This document shows positions 34,267-43,583 of a stretch of 64,000 bases of DNA, piece after piece; the first letter of the stretch is position 1, and every line of letters starts with the position of its first letter. A model generated the notes under the pieces. It was not told where the DNA came from. It did no database searches and saw nothing but the letters and a program-made list of their open reading frames with translations. Both the position numbers and the translations under genes were made by a program. Where the stretch lies: the NCBI GenBank assembly GCA_963281255.1, contig OY725502.1, positions 744,001 to 808,000 on the forward strand. Reading direction: 5' to 3'. This stretch comes from Aphrocallistes beatrix (taxonomy: Eukaryota > Porifera > Hexactinellida > Sceptrulophora > Aphrocallistidae).

Positions 34267-35949
34267 TTATGCGTCAACATCTGAGAATGCGTACACTTCC
34301 ACTGCAGTGCACATGAAGCTGTTGTCTTCTGAGGGACACAGCGGTAGGTTGTTGAAGGTGCTACATTTCGCAGTGTTCCCGTTATTCAGCTCGTGATCTA
34401 GGTAGATACCAAACCCGCCTTCGCCGCCCCCTATCACAATGTAGTTGTCATTTCCAGCCACGAACATGTCAGTCACGCCCGCGTTCTGATGTAAGCCCAC
34501 CCAGGGGAACTTCTTGGGCGGTTTGAAGCAGAAAGAGAACAGAAAGGTCTCCCCTGTTCCGAAGAAATGCAACTCTCCCTCTTTCAGACGGCTCGTGAGG
34601 GAGGTACTGCAGTAGGCACCGAAAGCTTCATTCTTTGCTGTTTTTATGAGAAGAATGAACGGTTCCGTCTCATCCAACACTTCATAGAGGCGTATCAAAT
34701 TGTACCCATGCGTTTCGGTTGAAAATATTTTCTGGGGAGCGCATATCTGAAACCTCTCGGGCAGCCATTGCCAGAGGATGAACCAGTCATCCTCAGAAGT
34801 GATGATCTTCGAGGGCTTGTCCGGTTTGGGCACGGGAATCACTACCTGTTCAGTGTTGGGAGATGTACGGTTGAGGCTGAGTAGGACATGTCGCTTGTAG
34901 AATTTCTGTATCAGACTGCGAGAGAGGTTAGGGATATTGAACCCAGTGTCAAGCAGCTCGTTGTCCGAGACAGGGAGGTGAGATGCGAACTGTTTCAGCT
35001 CGACTACCAAGTCTACCACATCCTTATTCGCCGTCTTGAGGATGTACTTGTGGAACAGGATCACAATGGAGACGCCGATCCTGTAGAAAACCTTGGGTCC
35101 TTCCACGAAGTAGCAGTCTAAGATACGGACCAGCGCCCAGAAGAAGAGACACTGGAATATCCAGGCCTCCCAGTTCTCGAACAGAGGGTAGAGACTGTTG
35201 AGAGAGGCCTGGGGGTCTACGGAGTATGCGATCTGGTACAGAGCCTTCCACGCAGGCCGAGCTTTGCTGTAGATGAGATCTCCGAGGGTGTTACGCTCCG
35301 CGATGACTCCAGTCCGCGAGTGCTCCAGTTTGTCGGTCTCGAACAGACCGAGAATGACGAAGAAGGTCTCCTCCTCGCCCATGAAGCAGAGGAGGATGCT
35401 CGCCATCACGGGAAGGAGGGGGCAGCAGGTGATGTTGGGCTGAGTGTACGCTATCACGCGCAGCACACGGTCCCTGCACTCCTGACCCTCCTTGGTGAGC
35501 GGGAGCAAGGCTGGGTCGTATGGACTGCCGAAATTGGGCACCATTCCTGAGTGCTGCACCTTGTCACACTGCTCGTGGTAATAGTCGGGGTACTTCTTCA
35601 TGGACTTGTCGCCACCGGACAGAATCAACCACATCTTACGGCGGAACTCACACGGAACGAATCTGCGCGCGTGCTTCTTCAGTTTGGCACTGGGGAACCC
35701 GTCAGGCGTGAGCTCCAGCAGAGTGATAGGGTCTGCAGGCCATTCTCTATCGGCGGGAGGCTTGAAGATCTGGTGCGGAGTGACGATGCGACTGGTGTCT
35801 GCGAACTCAGAGAAGCAGATGAACTGCTCACGGACGCTGGGCATGGAGGGGGATTTGGGGGTTTGGAACGAGCCGATATCAATCTCTTCGAAGGACATGG
35901 TCGAGAACTGCCGAGTGGAAAACCTGGGGTGTATGTTCATATTCTGCAT
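34267..35949 (-). CDS. TBC1D24: TBC1D24 homologue, TBC plus TLDc domains
   Basis: An intronless frame of 560 residues, essentially the length of the vertebrate protein (559). Starts at ATG 35949; another Met follows at residue 4. An N-terminal region leads into a Rab-GAP-type TBC domain (about residues 90-330, from KLKKHARRFVPCEFRRKMW). The C-terminal TLDc domain (about 385-558) is clear: SEDDWFILWQWLPERFQI, LIRLYEVLDETEPFILLI, AFGAYCSTSL, GTGETFLFSF, and the IVIGGGEGGFGIYLD core. The TBC plus TLDc combination is diagnostic. TBC1D24 works in vesicle trafficking with ARF6 and Rab proteins, and TLDc domains can bind the V-ATPase; both are family knowledge. The TBC arginine and glutamine fingers are not evident, as in other TBC1D24 proteins, so GAP activity is doubtful. 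Confidence 0.92.
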   Translation of the reverse strand: MQNMNIHPRFSTRQFSTMSFEEIDIGSFQTPKSPSMPSVREQFICFSEFADTSRIVTPHQIFKPPADREWPADPITLLELTPDGFPSAKLKKHARRFVPCEFRRKMWLILSGGDKSMKKYPDYYHEQCDKVQHSGMVPNFGSPYDPALLPLTKEGQECRDRVLRVIAYTQPNITCCPLLPVMASILLCFMGEEETFFVILGLFETDKLEHSRTGVIAERNTLGDLIYSKARPAWKALYQIAYSVDPQASLNSLYPLFENWEAWIFQCLFFWALVRILDCYFVEGPKVFYRIGVSIVILFHKYILKTANKDVVDLVVELKQFASHLPVSDNELLDTGFNIPNLSRSLIQKFYKRHVLLSLNRTSPNTEQVVIPVPKPDKPSKIITSEDDWFILWQWLPERFQICAPQKIFSTETHGYNLIRLYEVLDETEPFILLIKTAKNEAFGAYCSTSLTSRLKEGELHFFGTGETFLFSFCFKPPKKFPWVGLHQNAGVTDMFVAGNDNYIVIGGGEGGFGIYLDHELNNGNTAKCSTFNNLPLCPSEDNSFMCTAVEVYAFSDVDA

Positions 35950-36774
35950 GATGGCTGTACGAAGGCTTCGCTGGTATATACAAATTAACTATCTGGTTAA
36001 TTATAATACAAATAATTAATACTAGATTAATTCTTAGTAGCAAATGAAAAATTTGGTTGAATCTAGCGCTGAATTGGCTCTATTTAAAGGTGATTTCAAG
36101 ATTTGAACACTTTCACGAGAAGGATAACATCTAGTATAATGTTGACATTAGTGCGTCCACTAGCGCACTGGGGCATTTAACTGGAATATCGTCAGTAATC
36201 AAAGAGACTACATGTTAGAAAGAAGCTTGAATGGCTTTTCCCGTGAATAATGTTCAGTTCAATGGACGCAATGAAAGAAGCGCAGAAGTGCGCAGATCCG
36301 AACTGTGGAGAAGAAACGATACGTACACCTGTTCTTCTGAGTGGCAGGCTTCAAATACGGAGATCTGTCCACACAATCTGCATATAGGAATGGAGAGAAG
36401 ATTCTAGACATTGATGGCATAAATTAAACTCTCGGAAGCATACGGATATCTGGATATCAGCTTAGAAGGACAAACTTGAAATATAAAATAGGAATTGGCA
36501 TAACTAGATATAAACTCGTAGGATGTTCTGTGTGTGACAAATCTGTTAACTTTTAAGTTTCTAATTGAATCGCATCCCTTTCTGTTAATAAGAGTAAACA
36601 ATTGAGTGATTTAACCTAAAATCTAAATCGCCAGTTGCATTCTAAGAATTTAGAGAAAAACTGCAATTTTAAATGTCAATTGTAATAAAATCAATCAATG
36701 CACACTGAAAAATAATCTTTTAAAAAATCATACATACAGCTAATAGCACAGAGGTGAACTTTAAAATATCTAAC
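35950..36774. other. TBC1D24 upstream region, no gene seen
   Basis: AT-rich spacer between the TBC1D24 start and the STK16 stop on the same strand. No exon or repeat recognised. Confidence 0.5.
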
Positions 36775-37680
36775 CTAAGCAATCATCTCCTGCAGTTTAT
36801 CTCTAACCCGGGTGACATCCGGTCTGGACTCTGTATCGATGTTGAGCAGCCATTTGAGCAGCTCATTGAATCTGTGGCTGTAGCACCCCCGTCTGTGTGT
36901 GGCAGGGATGGGAACTCGGCCGCTTAGCGTGCTCATCACAGTCCCGTCGAAGGGCGGGTCTCCGTAGGCCATCGCGAACAGGGTGCAGCCGAGGGACCAC
37001 ACGTCCGTCTTGGCGGTGACTAGGCCGGGGGCGGGGGCGTCGAACAGCTCGGGGGCTCTGAAGGTCGCCGTGCTCTCCTGGGCCGCTCGCTCCTGAAGAA
37101 CCAGAGCCTCCTGTCTCGTGTTCAGTCGCACCTCCGCCCCCCGCACGCTGCCCAGGTCCGTGAGCACGGCGTGGCTGCAGTCGGCGGACAGGAGGATGTT
37201 GGCTGGCTTCAGGTCCCTGTGCGCTAGCGGCGGCTGCAGTGAGTGCATGTACTGCAACCCATCGCATATCGAAGTGCTCAGCGAGAGGATGAACAGTTCT
37301 TTCTTGTCAAGCACCTGTTGCTCCGACCCCTCCCTCACAGCAGGATCTATCCAGTCCTGGACAGTGCCCCGGGAGAAGAAGGGGAACACGAGCCGTGCTT
37401 CCTGCGAGGCGTTAGCTCGTCTAAGAAAGTCGTGGTTGAGGAGTGGAATGATGTTGGCGTGAGAGAGTTTCTGGTGCATGCTGATCTCATGCAGGACTGC
37501 GGTTTCTTGCTCAGGGTATGCAATCTCGATACGCTTCAGAGCCAATTGTCGGCCCGTGCGGTCAGTAACCAGGTCCACAAACGAGAAGGCACCCTCCCCC
37601 ACCCTCCGTACCACCCGGTAGTTGACCTCTCCCACTTGAACCTGGTTGAATCCGAATAGGAGTGACAGCCAGCCGCCCAT
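36775..37680 (-). CDS. STK16: STK16 serine/threonine kinase homologue
   Basis: A single exon; there are two adjacent ATGs (37683 and 37680). The second gives MGGWLSL, with Gly2 available for N-myristoylation as in STK16, and is preferred (301 residues; family about 305). The vertebrate palmitoylated cysteines near the N-terminus are absent. Kinase motifs: glycine loop GEGAFSFVDLV (about 28), LALKRIEI lysine (about 50), catalytic HRDLKPANILL (about 155), DLG in place of DFG (as in STK16 itself), RAPELF (about 208) and TDVWSLGCTLFAMAYGDPPFD. The insert LVLQERAAQESTATFRAPELF mirrors the unusual STK16 activation segment. STK16 is a constitutively active Golgi-linked kinase of the NAK family; localisation here is inferred. 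Confidence 0.9.
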   Translation of the reverse strand: MGGWLSLLFGFNQVQVGEVNYRVVRRVGEGAFSFVDLVTDRTGRQLALKRIEIAYPEQETAVLHEISMHQKLSHANIIPLLNHDFLRRANASQEARLVFPFFSRGTVQDWIDPAVREGSEQQVLDKKELFILSLSTSICDGLQYMHSLQPPLAHRDLKPANILLSADCSHAVLTDLGSVRGAEVRLNTRQEALVLQERAAQESTATFRAPELFDAPAPGLVTAKTDVWSLGCTLFAMAYGDPPFDGTVMSTLSGRVPIPATHRRGCYSHRFNELLKWLLNIDTESRPDVTRVRDKLQEMIA

Positions 37681-37683
37681 CAT

Positions 37684-38206
37684 GCTCTACTTGCTCTTAT
37701 GCGGTGGCTCTACAGTACGAGGATCTAACAGATATGTAATGAGTAGCTTTTTAATTGGGAAGATGAGTACACTGGTTAGGTTAAATAGCTATCTTCCAGT
37801 TCAGGTAAGAAATAGCTCCTTCAGAATAAATAGAATATATTTCAGTTGAAAGTAGACAAAAGATATAATGTGATCATTCCTACATGAACTAATAAGGACA
37901 TGACGGAATACCAAAGTGCAGTTCTGTCTCCACAGAACTAAAATTATATGGCAGAATATCAGTAACTATGTGTCTATTTAATGCTTGCATCACTGTTAAG
38001 ATGAAGGACGGTGTGCTGTAGACTGTGGTAAACGATGGGAATGATAAGAGAAGTATAATTTCAATACTCCTTCCTGCTGATGCAAGAGTAAATAAGCGAA
38101 ATAGATACATTCGTTCTAATAATTCGCTATTAAAACTAGTGTTTTGTGTGGATACATAAAAACTATTAACAAACTACACAAACCAGAATGCTACCACCTC
38201 GCTACA
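37684..38206. other. Spacer between STK16 and CSN1
   Basis: AT-rich 523 bp containing the STK16 upstream region and CSN1 3' flank. Nothing coding was recognised. Confidence 0.5.
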
Positions 38207-40353
38207 CTACATATACTCCGACTCCTGCTCATACGTGGCTCCGTACTGGGAAGATACGGACACTCTGCACCGCATCATGCTAGCTCTGAGCAGGAGGTAG
38301 CTGGTCTGCTGCTTGTACTCTCGCCCCGCCTCGAGGACGCGTTTAAAGCTGAGCACGCGTGGGTCTACGCTGCGCGAGTATAGGATCTTAGCGTTGGAGT
38401 CTATCCGGCCTTGGATCTTTCCTTCCAAGATGAGGGAGCTGATCTCGTCTTCTAAATCCCCTGTGAGATAACCAATAGAATAGAGACATATGAAATAAAC
38501 AAAATATGTAAATATGTACACTCATTATTTCACTAGGCTTAGTTAGCACATATCTAACTCTACCTGTCGTTGTCTTGAATGATTCTGCCATCTTCCTCAT
38601 GTCCACAGAGGAGTAGGGTGTGAAGTACTGCACCAGGGCCCTCCTCCTGATCTCCTCCAGCAGCTTGTTCACGTGGGGCGCTAGGAACAAGTCGAGCAGG
38701 AGGTCTCCCTGTATCGCGTGCAGAGACCCGAGGCAAGCTGTGTACTTGGAGTCGTAGAACTGAGAAATCGCGTTACGGAGAGTGGGCTCCAGCTCCAGGA
38801 ACTCCTTGAACGTGTTGCTGGATATAACCTAGACACATGCAAGAACGCATTAATTACTTAGGAAAGTGTAGGACATAGCACTCCTAGCTAAGCACCTTGT
38901 TATTCAGTTCGTTCCTGTCGTAAGTAGCGAGAGCGCAGAGCCCGGCGTAGACGGACACGTCGTGAGCTGACAGAATCTCTGGAAAGTCAAACGCGTCCAG
39001 AGTGAGCTGAAGGAAGTATCGAGCGGCGTTTTTGTACTTTCCTAGACACATTTCCGCCAGTCCCACTGACGCAAGCAATCTACAGAGGATTCGTCACAAT
39101 AAGGAGAACTTCAATCGGAGAGAAAATGACGAAAGATGAGAAAAAAAAGTAAAAATGACAAGTAAACAAGGGGACTGTCTTTTCAAGAATAGATACGTAC
39201 ATCGTAAACAAATGTAAAAGTCCCACAGAATACAGCCTCATTTATCGGGATATCCTATCCTACCATGACGTGTGCATACCTGGACTTAATCTTGAGCATT
39301 CCACTCTGCTTGGCTATCTGCTTGTTGGAGATAATCCCGTACGAATCCGCTTTGTTATAGTAGTTGATGACAGTGCTCCAGTTGCCCACGAACACAGACA
39401 CGATTATTATATTCAGGTACAAACTGTAGAAGTGCTTGTCACTCAGACAGTAGTCCTTCGCTCGGGAGTAGCATTTGAATGCATTGGCGAGGTCTCCGCA
39501 CTTCATGTAATGATCCCCCAGGTCATCATAGCCTCTTCTTATGCTCTCTTTGATTGAGTGTGACCTGGGCGTATATATAGAGTAAAAAAGTAAAATATTT
39601 CACTGTTTTTGTTCTAAAAATATTTTCAACATTGAAAACAAGCGCGCTTTACTTTCGCTGCACAGCTGGAGAACATTTTGTGTTCTCATCTGGCGGCCTG
39701 CGGGCGCCAAATAAAACTACCTGAAACTCTTAAGGTCTTTGTCTAGAGTTTCTAAGATGAGGCTAGCCTGTCGCTTCCTATCCTCTATCCAGCCGATGGC
39801 CCCTGGAGAGGATTGGCTGTCCTTGCTGTCTTTCGTAAGTTGGTAGCGGATCTTGCAGATATCCTGCAGAACAAAACAGCACACAATCAACACCACATTT
39901 CATTTTGGAAAGTTCAAAGTGTGAAAAGAGTGAAGTAAAGAAGAACAATTCTTACGACCACACATGTTGTTCCCAAATTCTGTAAATCCAAAATATCGGA
40001 AAAGTGAGGCAAACCTCAAAAATAACGATTCTCATGCCGTAGTCACCGGATTGAAGTGGTCCGGCTTTACCGGTGGCTACGTCTCCGTGAATAACAGCAC
40101 TGACCTGGAAAGCGGCGATGTTGAAGGTGGTCTTCACTTCCTCCAATGCGTGGTTGGTGGCCTCCGTGGCGAGGAGAGGACAGTGCTTGGCTATGTGCAG
40201 CAGTCGGTTTATCTTCATCAGGCCGCAGTAGCTCTGCGAGACTGCGTCCAGGTCCAGAGACGTGTTCTCCACCGCGTACTGCTCCGGCATCTCCTTGGAT
40301 GCGCCAGGGCTGGGAACCTGGTACGAAGCTTCCATCTTAGGAATCATAGCCAT
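38207..40353 (-). CDS. GPS1: COP9 signalosome subunit 1 (GPS1)
   Basis: Six exons on the minus strand: 40353-40105, 39863-39721, 39564-39280, 39079-38896, 38828-38564 and 38460-38207. All have GT-AG introns and consistent phases, giving 459 residues (human about 490). The helical-repeat region includes [17 protein letters not shown] and [13 protein letters not shown]. The PCI domain lies in exons 5-6: [53 protein letters not shown], then [18 protein letters not shown], closely matching CSN1. The Ser-rich acidic tail of vertebrate CSN1 is replaced by a short end (YEQESEYM). CSN1 is a scaffold subunit of the complex that removes NEDD8 from cullin-RING ligases. Introns are short (62 to 241 bp). 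Confidence 0.92.
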
Positions 40354-40553
40354 CTAAACGATCAGCTGATCAGCTAACTGAGGTATAAGTATCATTCGCT
40401 CAATTAACCATGAAGGAGTGGTCTCATTTTCAGATCACGATGCGTGTACTGATATAGAAATCCTGTCCGTATTTATATTGGAAGACCGTACTATTAGTAA
40501 TTTTTTCGAAATAATGAACACTAAACCTAAATAAGAATGATTTTAATTTTGTC

Positions 40554-40591
<38 letters not shown>

Positions 40592-41129
40592 TACAGGTGA
40601 CTCTGCTTAATCGGACACCTGTTTTTGATATTTTGTCCCGATTAAGCCGAGTTCCTTAACCGATGAAATTTAGTATTAGCCTCAATGTATGGGGACCTTC
40701 TGTTCCTGGAGACTTGTCCCAATTAAGCGATTGTCCTGATTAACCGGTGTCCCGATTAAGCGGAGTTGACTGTACATTATTAAGTGCAGATTCCATGCTG
40801 ATATGTTCAAGTGCACCTAGTCCTCTTAGTATGACGCCTCAACAAGAGGACAGGCCATGGCCTGATGACTGACTTCACCGCTTCCGCCGGCCCTGCAGTC
40901 AGAATCGAACGGTATTCAGTCTGATGCCGGAAGATTCTACCTGGTGAGACTAATTGAAATCACCATAATGCAACAGTAATAACATTGTGGTAAATGTATA
41001 CGTATGCACTAACTTGGCCTCTGTATTTGAACGAGTCAGCAGGTTTCATATGAATTAAATGTACGTACACGTATATAAAAAGTACAATGCACAAATATGT
41101 ATACCAAACTTCAAGTTTGAGTAGCAACA
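40354..41129. other. CSN1 upstream region with microsatellite and MITE
   Basis: Holds an AAT microsatellite (about 40557-40592), the pogo/Tigger-like MITE at 40594-40772 and otherwise undistinguished AT-rich DNA. No gene is seen. Confidence 0.55.
40594..40772. mobile_element. pogo/Tigger-like MITE
   Basis: Termini CAGGTGACTCTGCTTAATCG and the complement of ...CGGAGTTGACTG face each other, flanked by TA (40592-40593, 40773-40774). Internal GATTAAGC units add symmetry. Terminal sequence and size are close to the element at 29638, so both belong to one family. It sits directly after the AAT microsatellite. Confidence 0.75.
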
Positions 41130-42110
41130 CCCTGAGGTGTACACTGCCTTTGATGGAAGAGCTGCTGACATTGAAAACAGATACGAGGGAATTGTGAACG
41201 TTGTGAGAGAACGAAAACGAACACTCCTCAACCAATTAGCTGTATTTCGTCAAGAATTCGAATTTCTAACATCTATGAAGGAACATATTGAGAATGTGAA
41301 ATCATTTCTCTAGGCGAGTGCGAGTTGGTCAAATTAGATTTCAGACTACCAGATTACTCAAAAATGGTTAACCCAGTTGTAGCTGCAAGGCAAGAGAGGG
41401 AAAGGAAAAGGCAAGTTTTAATAAACCAAGAGGTATTGCGTTTGACGAAGAAACTCGATTGATTTATGTGTGTGATAGCGGGAATTCACGTGTTAAAATT
41501 GGAGCCATAACTGGGCAATTCGTCAGCGAGTTTGAAACTGATGAGTTCAGTGACCATGGTCCATGAGGTATCCTGCTTCATCAAGAGTGTTTATTAGTTA
41601 CGTAATTATTCAACATATTCAGATGTGTGGAGCCCTTCTCCATTTTCTTATTAAAACTCATCATTAATAAATAAAGTAGGAAAACGGGGTTCAGAGAAAG
41701 GCAATTTTCATGATCATTAGCTAAGGACCAGATGGTGACCTGTATGTAGCGGAATTGAATAATAACAGAATTTCAGTCTTTGATTCTAATCTCAGTTTCA
41801 AGCGATGTATCCAACATGAATTGATAAAATCTCCCGATGAAGATGTTCAATTCACTGATAACAACATGTAAATTCTCCCTATCGCGTCCTTATATAGACC
41901 TTACAAAGACAGTATTTTAATCAATCATTCCAATTGAATCCCAATCCTACACTTTCTTCTTTGGCATAGACAGATCGAATAAGTTATGGAAGGAAAGATC
42001 CTGAACATAATAGGTTGTTCTAATGGTCCATTTGGGTTAATTACGACAAAAAGTGGTAGCCAGCTGATTGCAGTATTTGATCATAAGGATCATGGACTCT
42101 AGATATTCTT
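41130..42110 (+). pseudogene. Decayed coiled-coil/NHL-repeat gene (TRIM-NHL type)
   Basis: Fragments of one protein appear in order on the plus strand but in frames broken by stops. 41148-41313 reads as a coiled coil (RAADIENRYEGIVNVVRERK, then FLTSMKEHIENVKSFL). 41390-41563 is an NHL repeat (FNKPRGIAFDEETRLIYVCD). 41725-41868 is another (GPDGDLYVAELNNNRISVFD), and 42020-42102 a last one (GPFGLITTKSGSQLIAVFD). Coiled coil followed by NHL repeats is the TRIM2/3/71 layout; no RING or B-box was seen. Stops and lack of an intact start argue for a pseudogene, though short introns between the NHL fragments cannot be fully excluded. Confidence 0.6.
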
Positions 42111-42152
42111 ACTTTTAAAACGATTTGAGTAATTAAATGTTGTTTATTTAGA

Positions 42153-42503
42153 ATTTGTTAACCTCTGATATTTAAAAATTAATTTAAAATAATTTTAAAA
42201 TAATTATACGTGTATAATAAATATACATATAACAATTAAATAATAATTATATAATTATTATATAATTATTATATAATTATTATATAATTATTATATAATT
42301 ATTATATAATAATTATATAATTATTATATAATTATTATATAATAATTATATAATTATTATATAATTATTATATAATTATTATATTATTATTATATAATAA
42401 TTATATAATTATTATATAATAATTATATAATAATTATATTATTATTATATTATTATTATTTAATTATCTTAAATTAATTTTCAAGTATCAGAGGTTAACA
42501 AAT
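42153..42503. repeat. AT-rich foldback with TATAATTAT-type tandem core
   Basis: The left arm starts atttgttaacctctgata and the right arm (ending 42503) is its imperfect complement over about 40 bp. Between them about 200 bp consist of TATAATTAT and TATAATAATTA units that are themselves palindromic. The whole can fold into a long hairpin. Confidence 0.75.
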
Positions 42504-42519
42504 GATAGCTTTATAAATA

Positions 42520-42660
42520 TCGTATTTTCGAGTAAATATGATGATTTATTTGTTTACTTTTGTTTACAATAGATGCATAAAGTAAACAAATATCAAAAAG
42601 ATGTTAGAAACTAGCTTTAAGCTGTTGACCTGTGACTTTCGAGGCGTAGATTCCTAATAT
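42520..42660 (-). repeat. Inverted copy of the forkhead-hairpin repeat
   Basis: On the minus strand this matches the units at 47915-48272: the segments TTTGTTTACTTTATG, AAAGTAAACAAAT, ATTTACTCGAAAATACGATA and GAAACTAGC-type flanks occur in the same order. It lies on the other side of the ZIP gene, in opposite orientation. Confidence 0.6.
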
Positions 42661-42956
42661 TACATTATAAAATCCATCGATTCTGTATTTGTTGATATCC
42701 CAGCGACTCAGCGAACACGAATTGTTCGCCAACCGCACTACTCAAGGCGCGTAGCGCGTTGTGTATATATTAAGACGCTAGGATTTTTTTTGTCCGAATT
42801 GATTGAAGAATTGGCAAGTCGTAGAGATATTAAATTAGCATATAGGTGTCAAATGATGAGTCTACGATTAAGTTCTATAATTTAAGTGAAATTTCACATC
42901 TCTGCAAAAAATGGAGAACATTTTACACCTTTTCTACACAATATATATATGGCTTG

Positions 42957-43173
42957 CCATACATGCCAACCTGAGTCATGATAAAAGCGGGACGTTGAAT
43001 TTCGCGGGACATGGCGGGACGCAACAGAAAAGTATTATACATAGAGTCAAGAAAAGCGGGGGACATAATGGGGAAATTTCATGTAAAAGCGGGACACTCG
43101 AGAAAATTAGGTCAATAGAAGGGAGAAAAAAAGCGGGACGTCCCGCCAAAAACGGGACAGTTGGCAAGTATGG
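42957..43173. mobile_element. Short inverted-repeat element with GCGGGACG motifs
   Basis: Ends CCATACATGCCAAC and GTTGGCAAGTATGG are inverted (13 of 14 match); the interior repeats gcgggac and gtcccgcc motifs. No convincing target duplication was found. The 101-codon frame running through it is not a gene. Confidence 0.5.
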
Positions 43174-43583
43174 GCTTCACTCTCACAATCCATTGTGTTC
43201 TGATGTATTTAATTAATTACATCAGACACAATGATCATGTACTTACTAGATGCCGTTCGGTGGATGTATATATCAGTAGTGAGATATAAAGTGCGCAATT
43301 TACTCTTCCAATGGATGTTTAGGAATAAAATGTAACGTGTTGTTGTGCAACCTGTTCTTGTAGGAACTGGGGGAGATATTACTTCAAGCTTACCGAGGGT
43401 AATTCAGCTAGAATTAATATTCAGCTAGAATTAGAAAAAATCAAGGTCTACCTGATTTCCGAAACGGTACCATTCCGGAATATCTCAATGCCTAAATTAC
43501 TGAATAATGTCCATAATATTCCAGATACTCAGGCATTTAAATTTCTGGAAATTACCAGAAACTATTATTTACTTAGTACCCCA

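Noticed and set aside
41225..42110. Intact NHL-repeat gene
   Set aside because: In-frame stops separate the fragments and no clear splice sites restore one frame; described as a pseudogene instead.
42911..43216. 101-codon plus-strand frame
   Set aside because: It runs through a short inverted-repeat element with gcgggac motifs; the protein consists of translated repeat and has no domain.
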